This document shows positions 9,078 to 17,872 of a DNA stretch of 64,000 bases, one piece after another. The stretch covers positions 496,001 through 560,000 of the forward strand of contig NZ_PHFJ01000001.1 of the NCBI RefSeq assembly GCF_003144535.1, in the 5' to 3' direction. How positions within the stretch are numbered: the stretch's first letter is position 1; each line of letters begins with the position of its first letter. This DNA comes from Proteus penneri (GTDB lineage: Bacteria; Pseudomonadota; Gammaproteobacteria; Enterobacterales; Enterobacteriaceae). Both the position numbers and the translations under genes were made by a program. The notes under the pieces were generated by a model, which did no database searches, was not told the origin of the DNA, and saw only the letters and a list, made by a program, of their open reading frames with translations.

Positions 9078-10764
9078 ACAATATTTGGCTTCACTAAAAG
9101 AACGAGCAGAATTAGATGCTGTACTGCCAGACTTGTTGAGTAGTATGGGTCTGAATGTGTTTATCTCACCGACGCGTGGGGTTAAAGAGTATGGTGTTGA
9201 TATAGCAGCCGTAGGGCGAGTCAATGGTGAGGAAGAAAAAGTTTATTTGTTCTCAGTTAAATCTGGGAACCTTACTCGTGAGACTTGGAATGGGGCAACA
9301 GCCCAAGCTCTTATGCCTTCGTTAGATGAAATTCAAAACTCATTTATTCCTAGCCGTATACCATCTGAACATAGAAATAAGAAAATAGTTATTTGCTTAT
9401 GTTTTGGTGGAGATGTTAATTCAGGAATTAGGCAAGATGTATCTGGTTACGAGCAACGAAATACACGAGACAATATCTCTTTTGAAGAGTGGAATGGCGA
9501 TAAATTATCAGAGTTTATTCAACGATATTTGTTGAAAGAAGAGTTGCTACCTAGCTCAAGTCAGGCTTTGTTAAGAAAATCCTTAGCCTTACTCGAAGAG
9601 CCGGAGAGTTCAAGCAAATACTTTTCTCTATTGATCGATAAGGTGCTGTCAAACGCCACCGATACTGATTCTGTTGCATCGTCCATAACACGGATAAACG
9701 TCTGCTTATGGGTTCTATTTTCATGGTGCCGTGATGGTGGAAATTTAGAAGCCGCCTATCTTTCATCTGAGCGAGCATTACTATTGGCTTGGGATAAAGT
9801 TAAAGGCCACTATACAGGAAGGAACAAATTCTCAAAATCATTTGATAGTATTTTAGATACTTACCAACAAGTTACTGATTGTTATGTGGATCGATGTTTA
9901 ATTCCGTATGTTGAATTTAGATATGCGCTTTCGCATGCTGTTCACTCACCTTGTTCTATTGATGTAAATATTAGGCTCTTTGATGTGTTAGGGCGCTTAT
10001 CAGTCAAAGGTCACTGGATTTTAGATTTACTATCAAATAGTTACGTTGAGAATCCACCAGTGCGCGGAGATAGTGAAGAACAAGAAAAATTATGTCTGCG
10101 CCTTAGAGAAATAACAAAGTCAATTAGCCTGTTGGTTGTTAATAACCCAATACTATTGTCACCATACAAAGATTCGCAAGCCATTGATATTGGTTTGGCT
10201 CTAACGCTGCTTTCAAATAATTCAGAACTCGACGAATTTGTGCGGAGCTGGCTCTCAGAAATGGTCAATAGGTGCATATTCTCTTTTGAGAGTAATGGCA
10301 TGTATCCAGTTGTGCATGAGTCTTACGAAAATCTGCTTGAACATAGGAAAAAAGACAGGGCTGACAATAGTTATAAGAATAAAGTTACGGAAGCCAGTAT
10401 TTTATACCCGTTGCTAGCAGTATTTTGTTCTCTGTATAAATTAGATTCAATAAGCCAAAAACTAGAAAAATTTGCCGCAGATAAACTAAAACATTGTACG
10501 TTACAATACTGGTATCCAAATCAAGACAGCGAACAAAGTATGTACTCGAACTCAGATATACATGGTTCAGCATCAACTCACTTTCCAATGAATGGAAAAT
10601 TAGCAATAGGGCATATAGTTCAAGAGTGCGGCAATTCCGATTCGTTCAAAAGATTGTCAGCCGTTACTGAAGGGAAGGCTCCATTGGTACTGACAGCCTG
10701 TCGCTGTTACCGATATCCAGTGCCTTTCCATTATATTGAAGATTGGCTGCTAGATCCCCTATAG
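9061..10764 (+). CDS. PD-(D/E)XK-like nuclease-domain protein, second gene of accessory unit
   Basis: A 567-residue protein. The N-terminal about 165 residues resemble Mrr/restriction-endonuclease-like domains: a first helix containing Glu15/Glu18, then GVKEYGVDIAAVG with Asp47, then the strand VYLFSVKSG with Lys67. This gives the D-(X)n-(S/Q/E)-X-K core, with Ser65 in the position often held by Glu or Gln. A following strand (KKIVICLCFGG) and an SFEEWNGDKLSEFI element complete the fold. Residues about 170-567 are helical and unassigned, perhaps a target-recognition or sensor part. The start ATG has GGGAG at 9047-9051 and lies inside the end of the preceding gene. No methylase or helicase accompanies it, which argues against ordinary restriction-modification. 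The nuclease call is inference from motif spacing. Confidence 0.65.
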   Translation: MKLILKQYLASLKERAELDAVLPDLLSSMGLNVFISPTRGVKEYGVDIAAVGRVNGEEEKVYLFSVKSGNLTRETWNGATAQALMPSLDEIQNSFIPSRIPSEHRNKKIVICLCFGGDVNSGIRQDVSGYEQRNTRDNISFEEWNGDKLSEFIQRYLLKEELLPSSSQALLRKSLALLEEPESSSKYFSLLIDKVLSNATDTDSVASSITRINVCLWVLFSWCRDGGNLEAAYLSSERALLLAWDKVKGHYTGRNKFSKSFDSILDTYQQVTDCYVDRCLIPYVEFRYALSHAVHSPCSIDVNIRLFDVLGRLSVKGHWILDLLSNSYVENPPVRGDSEEQEKLCLRLREITKSISLLVVNNPILLSPYKDSQAIDIGLALTLLSNNSELDEFVRSWLSEMVNRCIFSFESNGMYPVVHESYENLLEHRKKDRADNSYKNKVTEASILYPLLAVFCSLYKLDSISQKLEKFAADKLKHCTLQYWYPNQDSEQSMYSNSDIHGSASTHFPMNGKLAIGHIVQECGNSDSFKRLSAVTEGKAPLVLTACRCYRYPVPFHYIEDWLLDPL

Positions 10765-10768
10765 TAAA

Positions 10769-10805
10769 CAACGTCCGCTTCTCGCTCAAACCAGATTGTC
10801 AGATT
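10769..10805. repeat. Right copy of 37-bp inverted repeat
   Basis: It begins CAACGTCCGCTTCT four bases after the nuclease-like gene and ends TGTCAGATT. It is the inverted partner of 6647-6683, with the same overall length and the same 14-bp spacing between the two identical blocks. Confidence 0.75.
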
Positions 10806-10806
10806 T

Positions 10807-10839
10807 AATTGTGCTAACAGTTAACCTGTTAGCACAATT
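10807..10839. repeat. Perfect 14-bp palindrome, possible terminator or recombination site
   Basis: AATTGTGCTAACAG (10807-10820) is followed by TTAAC and then the exact reverse complement (10826-10839). It abuts the right inverted repeat. There is no T-run after the stem on the plus strand, so it is a weak intrinsic terminator at best. Because it is so exact it could also be a protein-binding or recombination site. Confidence 0.6.
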
Positions 10840-10854
10840 CTGAATAATGTGAGG

Positions 10855-11190
10855 CTAAATTTGGCTTTTCCAATAAATCAAATATCGCAAATAATCCCCT
10901 CCATCCTCTTGCAGACCATGCACCAACGGTTTCATGCTTTTATTGGGGAAGTCAGGCCACTCACCAATTCCTCTTGTTTGATGAATGTTTTCCTCACCGA
11001 GGCTTTCCCAGCCAGCCTCATTCGGCACCCATAAACCTTGCCACTCTTCCTGTGCTATACGTTATCTATATATGGCTATAGTATGGGGATATTGGGATTT
11101 GCTATTTTCGCCTAGACCACGAGTTGTTGCTCTTAACTGATCGCTTTGAGTAGCTGGCACGGGTGTTTGACGCTTTCTTGGTTTTTCTAA
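10855..11190 (-). pseudogene. 3' remnant of an unrecognised gene
   Basis: Reading the minus strand toward a TAG at 10855-10857 gives a protein-like frame of about 110 codons broken by a single TAA. The upstream part is basic (EKPRKRQTPVPATQ). The downstream part (EEWQGLWVPNEAGWESLGEE, then GEWPDFPNKSMKPLVHG and DGGDYLRYLIYW) is rich in Trp, Gly and Asp and looks like the C-terminus of a real protein. I do not recognise the family. No start codon is credible, so it is a truncated and stop-interrupted relic in the mobile region. Confidence 0.5.
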
Positions 11191-11246
11191 TTACCTACTA
11201 AAAAATGGGGTTAGCGGTAACTCCACTAAAAAAGGTATTTGCGTAA

Positions 11247-11279
11247 TTCAATTTACTATTAACAACATGGTAAATTGAA
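11247..11279. promoter_or_regulatory. Inverted repeat abutting a start codon, possible operator
   Basis: TTCAATTTAC (11247-11256) and GTAAATTGAA (11270-11279) are exact inverted copies separated by 13 bases. The right arm ends directly at the ATG at 11280. Such placement suits an autoregulatory operator, or a hairpin that hides the ribosome site, for the now-broken gene that follows. Confidence 0.5.
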
Positions 11280-12656
11280 ATGACAGCATATATCACCAAA
11301 GATAACATTCTTGTTACAGAAGCTACAGTAGAAGCCTATAAAGCAATTGTTCTGAGCGTTCCCTTTGATAATACCGTCGATCAACGTCATAAACCTCAAT
11401 ATTACAGTGAAATTGGCTTGTTCTTACAGCATATTATCTGTAGTGCGACGGTTAGCAAAAATACGAAGAAAAAATCGAGGTTTAAAGGAGATAAAGAGTG
11501 GACGTATTCAGTACCATTTTCCGCTGAACTGGGAAAAGAGAAATTTCCTATGATTTTTAAGCAAAGTCGCGATTTAGGCTTAGAACGCGGTTTAGAGTTT
11601 TTGGAACAAGCTAAAATCATTAAAATTATCCAACATAGCTATGGAACCCATAAGTGCCGAGAATTTGCTTTATCTAAAAGTGTCCTTAAAGCTTTATTTC
11701 CCGGTAAACGAAAGGATTATCTTAAACGTACAGATCGCTATACCTATTTGACGAATATTTTGATAAGCGTAAGAAACCCGAAACACTGTATGAATTGATG
11801 TTAAAAAGCTCTATTCCAACGATTATGTATCAGAAATACTGGAACATTGGAAATTAGAGACAACAGAGCTACGCGAAAGCATAAATCAACTCATTGACGA
11901 GTATCTAAAAATAGGAAAGAAAAATAGGCATGGGCTTTCTGTCGTGAATGAGGTTGAGCAACCATTTAATACGACAAAGCGAAAAACAAAAAATGGGGAA
12001 TGGAAAAAGTGGCATCGTGATGTGATGCGACGTAAGTTACTTGCTCACATGATTCAAGGGTTAGCAGTAACACGATATCAGGTGATATTGATACTCCCCA
12101 AGTTAAAATTAGAGATCAAGGTATTGCTTTTTCTAATAGTGCTATTTTACTGACCGAGCAATTAATGGGCCAAGTAGTAACTGCATATAAAGCTAAAGAG
12201 AGAAAATCTAGATACTCACCGTTGACAGCCAAAAGGCTATTAACAACGTTAAAAGATAAAATTCCGGATATTTATAAAGGTTATATTCCAGACAATCCAT
12301 ATTTAGAAGTTAAACAAGATTTGTCCGCATATATTCCGATGAGAAAAAATGGATTAAGTGATGTTGCGACAGTAATATCTGCAGATTATTTAGATGTTGA
12401 GCGAAGGTCCACTCGTTTTTATGAAGCAATGAGAGATCTTTCTTTAGTAAATATGGCCTCCAAGGGAAAAACTAATTCAAAAAGTGCTTTTGTGTTAAAA
12501 CCCCAAGGGATGACCCGTTTATCAAACTCGCTCAGGAAGAGTATTGACGGTGAAATAGAGATGTTTAAGTACCAAGCCAAAGATAGAAGTTTTGAAGTGG
12601 TCATATGCGATGATTCGGATGATTTTGTCACTAAAGCATTATCTTGGTGCGCTTAG
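11280..12656 (+). pseudogene. Frameshifted gene, possibly a plasmid/element replication protein
   Basis: Three frameshifts split what was one protein of about 460 residues. The first piece runs from 11280 to about 11755. The frame then moves at DEYFDKRKKPETLYELMLK, again near 11822 at DYVSEILEHWKLETTELRE (running on through MNEVEQPFN and WHRDVMRRKLLAH), and near 12083 into GDIDTPQVKIRDQGIAF, which continues to the stop at 12656. Each shift joins uninterrupted sequence in the next frame, so they are real disruptions of one gene or sequencing indels. The family is not recognised. The basic, helical character and the operator-like repeat at the start suggest a replication or DNA-binding protein, but this is a guess. 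Confidence 0.7.
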
Positions 12657-12681
12657 TTAATTGAATATAGATGTTTTTTAT

Positions 12682-12759
12682 GAGCTGCGTTAAGGTTACA
12701 TTTGCCCAAATCATATAACCTCCTTGATGTCGGTTTTTGATTTGGAACTAACGTAGCTC
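12682..12759. repeat. Imperfect nested inverted repeat
   Basis: GAGCTGCGTTA (12682-12692) pairs with TAACGTAGCTC (12749-12759) with one mismatch. Just inside the left arm is AGGTTA, and a TAACCT follows within the loop, giving a second small stem. It could fold into a forked hairpin of about 78 bases. It does not fit integron attC core sites. Function unknown. Confidence 0.4.
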
Positions 12760-12865
12760 TCACATAAGATGTAAGAGTAACTTCTAACTTCCTCAGTTCG
12801 CTCAAAGCAGATGGAAATGAAGTGACATTGTGCTGTAAAATTTTTAACTAGAAAAGTGATCTATA

Positions 12866-12893
12866 TTGCCATATAAAACAAAGCTGATAAAAT
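12866..12893 (+). promoter_or_regulatory. Sigma70-type promoter for the small ORF at 12924
   Basis: A -35-like TTGCCA (12866-12871) and a -10-like TAAAAT (12888-12893) are 16 bp apart. They sit 31 bp ahead of the ATG of the 54-codon gene. Confidence 0.5.
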
Positions 12894-12923
12894 GCACTAT
12901 CTTCAGTTTGAAGTGAGACTACC

Positions 12924-13088
12924 ATGAAAAAGAATGAATTAATTCAAGCAACAAGACCAACTCGTACTCAACTTATTCGTTCGGTAGCAACCTCTACGGC
13001 GATTGAAACAGGGCAGGAGTCTCGTCGTCTTGAAGAAGAGATGAAAGCGAAGCGTGAGAAGTTTGGGCACTTGAAACTCGCGATTTAG
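12924..13088 (+). CDS. Small basic protein, possible Fic antitoxin
   Basis: A 54-codon frame with a plausible promoter and AAGTGAG about 10 bases before its ATG. The product is basic and helical, with an Arg-Arg-Leu-Glu-Glu-Glu stretch. Small Fic inhibitors (VbhA/YhfG-type) carry an inhibitory helix with the motif (S/T)xxxE(G/N). Here Ser24-Thr-Ala-Ile-Glu28-Thr and Ser33-Arg-Arg-Leu-Glu37-Glu come close, but neither has the final Gly or Asn. Its stop overlaps by four bases the stop of the Fic gene on the other strand. Known antitoxins usually lie upstream on the same strand, so this convergent layout is unusual and the role uncertain. Confidence 0.5.
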   Translation: MKKNELIQATRPTRTQLIRSVATSTAIETGQESRRLEEEMKAKREKFGHLKLAI

Positions 13089-13702
13089 TTCGTTTTCAAG
13101 GCTTCGTTAACCCAATATTTCATGGGTTCATAGTTAAGGTTTAACCCTGCGTGGATTGCTGCAATATACTGCTCGGGGTGTTGAGTCCAACGTTCATAGT
13201 CTAACGGCTGGTAGCCTGCTTGTACTGCCATCACATCAGCAAGTAAGCGCGATAAGCGCCCATTCCCCTCCCTAAACGGATGTATCAGAATTAACTCCAC
13301 ATGCACTGTGGCTATAGCTTCTATGACTTGTTCTCGGCTCATATTGGTGCAGGGTGTGTACTTCGCTAGAAACTCTTTTTCAAATTGAGCAAGTAACTTT
13401 GCAACTCGACTCGCAGGGGCAAACATAAAGCCACCCTTGCTAATATTCACTGTACGTAACTGACCAGCCCACTCGTAAACATTCCCTAACCATTGGCGGT
13501 GCCAACGCTGAATAAGTGATACGGTAATTTGCTCAGTGGAAAATTGTTCTTCAAAAATGACTTGATACAGTTTTTCTAACAGGACAAGCTCAGCATCATT
13601 GATATCATCAACGTTTGAAAGCCCTAGCTTATTAGCTAGCACTTCTTCATCAGAACCATCAGCAAATTTTCCTTCGCTGTTAAACACATCGTATTTATTC
13701 AT
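13085..13702 (-). CDS. Fic/Doc-family protein (probable AMPylase toxin)
   Basis: A 205-residue Fic-domain protein. The catalytic loop HPFREGNGRLSR (residues 141-152) matches HxFx(D/E)GNGRxxR fully, so it should be able to transfer AMP or a similar group to a target hydroxyl. The beta-flap region (NISKGGFMFAPASRV, about residues 86-100) that positions the target is also present. No own inhibitory (S/T)xxxE(G/N) motif is visible at the N-terminus, so an external antitoxin would be expected. It resembles the short Fic proteins found on mobile elements. Neighbours are a small convergent ORF on one side and an integrase stub on the other, placing it in the accessory island. Confidence 0.88.
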   Translation of the reverse strand: MNKYDVFNSEGKFADGSDEEVLANKLGLSNVDDINDAELVLLEKLYQVIFEEQFSTEQITVSLIQRWHRQWLGNVYEWAGQLRTVNISKGGFMFAPASRVAKLLAQFEKEFLAKYTPCTNMSREQVIEAIATVHVELILIHPFREGNGRLSRLLADVMAVQAGYQPLDYERWTQHPEQYIAAIHAGLNLNYEPMKYWVNEALKTN

Positions 13703-13844
13703 ATAAGCGTGTTCTTGTGGTGTGGGTATGAATTTTGTACGTTATAATGCTAAAAACATCAGATAAATAATAACTACCTATAAATCAACGGATTAATTAA
13801 GTGTAGGTTGAATTGTAGGTTTTGCTGAAAAATAATAAATATCG

Positions 13845-14005
13845 TTATATTTCAACGCCAACACGCCCATGCATCATGATTTTGCGCTCTTCAAGATAAG
13901 TTGCATGATTATATGAACGTCTAACGCTATTTAAGTCCATATGGGCTAATTGTGCTTCGATAGCATCAGGTCGATATCCTAACTCATTTAATCGCGAGCT
14001 TTTAT
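13845..14005 (-). pseudogene. P4-type tyrosine integrase, 3' remnant
   Basis: The minus-strand frame ending at the TAA at 13845-13847 reads RLNELGYRPDAIEAQLAHMD, then NSVRRSYNHATYLEERK. This is the C-terminal block of P4-like phage/island integrases with the LAH histidine and the catalytic-tyrosine segment. Everything before it, including the box I arginine, is gone: the frame becomes unrelated upstream of about 14005. It marks the edge of a former integrated island. No intact integrase occurs elsewhere in the window. Confidence 0.8.
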
Positions 14006-14024
14006 GAAACTTAATGAGACATAA

Positions 14025-14070
14025 AAAAAAGCATAAAGCCCAGTTAATGTTATGAATTTTATGCTTTTTT
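14025..14070. terminator. Bidirectional terminator downstream of ychF
   Basis: AAAAAAGCATAAA (14025-14037) pairs with TTTATGCTTTTTT (14058-14070). On the minus strand it follows the stop of ychF and provides a T-run. Confidence 0.75.
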
Positions 14071-14117
14071 ATTATGAAATGATACTTTATGAAACAGTAT
14101 GAGACTAGAGTGTAAGT

Positions 14118-15209
14118 TTACACATTAAATAAGAAGTTCATTACATCGCCGTCTTGAACGATATACTCTTTACCTTCTGCTCGCATTTTACCAGCTTCTT
14201 TTGCGCCTTGTTCACCACCGTAAGTGATAAAATCGTTATAAGCGATAGTTTGAGCACGGATAAAACCTTTTTCAAAGTCAGTGTGGATTTTACCTGCGGC
14301 TTGTGGCGCGGTTGCACCTACAGGGATTGTCCATGCACGTACTTCTTTAACGCCAGCAGTGAAGTAAGTTTGTAAGTTCAGTAATGAGTAACCCGCGCGA
14401 ATAACACGGTTTAAACCAGGCTCTTCAATGCCTAAATCTTGCATAAATTCTTCGCGTTCTGCATCTTCTAACTCAGCTATGTCTGCTTCGATAGCGGCAC
14501 AAACAGGAACAACCACAGAGCCTTCTGCTTCTGCGATTTTGCGAACAGTTTCAAGATATGGGTTATTTTCAAAACCATCTTCATTAACGTTTGCAATATA
14601 CATTGTTGGTTTTAACGTTAAGAAGCTTAAATAACGAATCGTTGCTTTTTCTTCTTCCGTTAAATCTAAAGCACGTAACATGCCAGCGTTTTCTAAATGC
14701 GGTAAGCATTTTTCTAACACTTCCATTTCTGCTTTAGCAATTTTATCGCCACCTTTTGCTTTTTTCTGATTACGGTGCATTGCACGTTCACAGGTATCTA
14801 AGTCAGAAAGCGCTAATTCAGTATTGATAGTCTCGATATCTTCAGCAGGATCAACTTTACCCGCAACGTGAATGATATTGTCATTTTCAAAACAACGAAC
14901 GACATGACCAATCGCTTCAGTTTCACGGATGTTCGTTAGGAATTGGTTACCTAAACCTTCACCTTTAGATGCGCCTTTTACTAAGCCAGCAATATCAACA
15001 AATTCCATTGTTGTAGGTAAAATACGTTGTGGCTTAACAATTTCAGCGAGTTTATCTAAGCGAGGATCAGGCATTGGAACAACACCTGTGTTTGGCTCGA
15101 TAGTACAGAATGGGAAGTTGGCTGCCTCAATACCTGCCTTAGTTAAGGCATTAAACAGTGTAGATTTCCCTACGTTAGGCAGACCGACGATACCACATTT
15201 AAATCCCAT
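14118..15209 (-). CDS. ychF: Redox-responsive ATPase/GTPase YchF (Obg family)
   Basis: A 363-residue P-loop NTPase of the Obg/YchF family, the usual length. The Walker A motif GLPNVGKS (residues 9-16), the PFCTIEPN switch (about 33-40) and [20 protein letters not shown] (72-91) are intact. The G4 position reads NVNE rather than NKxD, which underlies the ATP preference of this family. A TGS domain forms about the last 85 residues. The family binds ribosomes and affects stress responses; no substrate is firmly established. It lies downstream of pth on the same strand with a 183-bp gap. This gene starts the core region after the accessory island. Confidence 0.97.
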   Translation of the reverse strand: MGFKCGIVGLPNVGKSTLFNALTKAGIEAANFPFCTIEPNTGVVPMPDPRLDKLAEIVKPQRILPTTMEFVDIAGLVKGASKGEGLGNQFLTNIRETEAIGHVVRCFENDNIIHVAGKVDPAEDIETINTELALSDLDTCERAMHRNQKKAKGGDKIAKAEMEVLEKCLPHLENAGMLRALDLTEEEKATIRYLSFLTLKPTMYIANVNEDGFENNPYLETVRKIAEAEGSVVVPVCAAIEADIAELEDAEREEFMQDLGIEEPGLNRVIRAGYSLLNLQTYFTAGVKEVRAWTIPVGATAPQAAGKIHTDFEKGFIRAQTIAYNDFITYGGEQGAKEAGKMRAEGKEYIVQDGDVMNFLFNV

Positions 15210-15392
15210 AAACGTTCACCTTGTCACATAAAAACAACAGAAGGGAGTATTCCTGTTGTGTGCTGTTAAAAAAATTTGGCGCTATTATAGAGCAAATCCC
15301 TGTTTGATTAAATCATCAGGAATTAATCGCACAAAAGAAGAGGGCATTTTACCCTCTGAATATTGAAATTGCTTAATTTATCAATGCAATGA

Positions 15393-15977
15393 TTATGCTT
15401 TAAAGCTATGTAAGCGGTTTATTGCTTTCTCATAACCATCACGCATTAAAATATCTGTGCACGAAAGTGCTTCATTGATAGCGTCATCAATTAATTTTTG
15501 TTCACTCATTGGTGGCTTGCCTAATACAAAGCCAACAACTTTATTTTTATCACCAGGGTGACCAATACCAATGCGCAAACGATAGAAATTTGGATTATTG
15601 CTAAACTTACTTTGAATATCTTTTAATCCGTTATGGCCGCCATTACCACCACCTAATTTCATTTTGACAACACCGGGCGGTAAATCGAGTTCATCATGTG
15701 CAACTAAAATTTCATCAAGTTCAATACGATAAAAATTCGCCATTGCTTGTACTGCTTTACCACTCAAATTCATAAAAGTGGTCGGAACCAATAAACGAAC
15801 ATCATTACCATTTAAATTAATGCGTGCGGTGTAACCAAAAAATTTGCTCTCTTCTTTTAGAGATTGCTGATGACGTTGAGCCAATAAATCTACATACCAA
15901 GCTCCCGCATTATGGCGAGTCTGGGCATAATCTGCACCGGGGTTTGCTAACCCGACGATAAGTTTAATTTTACTCAC
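15393..15977 (-). CDS. pth: Peptidyl-tRNA hydrolase
   Basis: A 194-residue enzyme, the same length as in E. coli, that releases tRNA from prematurely dropped peptidyl-tRNAs. The signature GLANPGxxYxxTRHNAG occupies residues 9-25 with catalytic His22. The second active-site region [28 protein letters not shown] follows at about 94-121 with the essential Asp and Asn residues. It is transcribed toward ychF, an arrangement conserved in enteric bacteria. Its divergent neighbour is ychH. Confidence 0.97.
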   Translation of the reverse strand: MSKIKLIVGLANPGADYAQTRHNAGAWYVDLLAQRHQQSLKEESKFFGYTARINLNGNDVRLLVPTTFMNLSGKAVQAMANFYRIELDEILVAHDELDLPPGVVKMKLGGGNGGHNGLKDIQSKFSNNPNFYRLRIGIGHPGDKNKVVGFVLGKPPMSEQKLIDDAINEALSCTDILMRDGYEKAINRLHSFKA

Positions 15978-16321
15978 AATAGCCTTTCACTGTTATCGTC
16001 TTAAAAGAAAGCCCATAGTTTACCCGTCTAAGCACAGAAGCACAAAATTGATTGCATAGAATGTTTTTTGAAATGATAGTCAGAGGAAATATCACTTCTT
16101 TGACTTAACAAAAAAAGCGAAAGTGACAAATTTGGCGCTATTTTCTTCTTTTGAAAGATAAAAACACATTTTTTGTTAAGAATTATCAATAAATTTCGGA
16201 GCGATGTGATCCCTTCGACAATAACTTCTTAGCATTTATGGCTATAATAACTACAAAGAATAAAAGGTTATTCGATGTATTTTGTTGTTGAATCGTCTGA
16301 CGACGCGCTTGGAGGTGCAAC
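15978..16321. other. Divergent promoter region between pth and ychH
   Basis: A 344-bp region with no coding frame. A TATAAT hexamer (16243-16248) and the GGAGG ahead of the ychH ATG belong to ychH. No other feature was recognised. Confidence 0.5.
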
Positions 16322-16600
16322 ATGAAATATAAACATGCATTTGCAGTTGGTAATTTATGTATGGCTACGGGGATGATAGTAATGCTCGGTAGTCTTGGTT
16401 ATACGCTTCTTAGTCATATTTTCCCATTAGGATTGCCTGAATTTTTAGCCGATATCTCTTTAATGGGGATCTTTATTGGTGCTCTGGTTTGGCTAGCAGG
16501 TGCCCGTATCGGGGGTAGAGAAACAATAGCAGAAAGATATTGGTGGTTACGTAATCATGATGAACGTTATCGTCGCCATGATAATCACCGTTATCCATAA
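16322..16600 (+). CDS. ychH: Inner membrane protein YchH (DUF2583)
   Basis: A 92-residue protein with two membrane segments (about residues 9-33 and 43-61), followed by WLAGARIGGRETIAERYWWLRNHDER and a His/Arg-rich tail. This matches the E. coli stress-induced YchH in length and conserved WLAGAR-GG and RYWW blocks. The start has GGAGG at 16312-16316. It stands alone between divergent pth and convergent prs, the same place as in E. coli. A general stress role is known for the family; the biochemical role is not. Confidence 0.9.
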   Translation: MKYKHAFAVGNLCMATGMIVMLGSLGYTLLSHIFPLGLPEFLADISLMGIFIGALVWLAGARIGGRETIAERYWWLRNHDERYRRHDNHRYP

Positions 16601-16707
16601 TGTTGTTATCACAAATAAATATCAGGACAGATAAAAAAACAAATAAGCTAAAACTGATATTAGGTGAATGAAAGTTGTCATTATGTGTTGTAATACACAT
16701 CTATAGA

Positions 16708-16733
16708 CCCGTTTAATAATAACGGGTTTTTTG
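16708..16733 (+). terminator. ychH terminator
   Basis: ACCCGTT (16708-16714) pairs with AACGGGT (16722-16728), followed by a run of T. Confidence 0.7.
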
Positions 16734-16769
16734 TTGCCTAAAATTTTTAATCTAGAAAAAACAACAAAA

Positions 16770-16804
16770 AAACCCACTATAACAAACGCTATAGCGGGTT
16801 TTTA
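16770..16804 (-). terminator. prs terminator
   Basis: AAACCC-CTATA pairs with TATAG-GGGTTT around an 8-base loop (16770-16804). A-runs to its left give a T-tract on the minus strand just after the prs stop. Confidence 0.75.
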
Positions 16805-16837
16805 GTTATCTCAAATTGCAATGAATGTTATAACAAA

Positions 16838-17872
<1,035 letters not shown>

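Noticed and set aside
10849-11034. 61-codon plus-strand frame
   Set aside because: The opposite strand reads as a better protein fragment over the same bases; the plus frame has no ribosome-binding site.
12165-12656. A separate 163-codon gene
   Set aside because: It continues in sense from the upstream frames after a frameshift near 12083, so it is the 3' part of one broken gene.
12682-12759. Integron attC site
   Set aside because: The arms do not fit the RYYYAAC and GTTRRRY core sites and no integrase or cassette array is present.
16473-16700. 75-codon minus-strand frame overlapping ychH
   Set aside because: It is antisense to a well-conserved gene and extends through its terminator region; composition is not protein-like.
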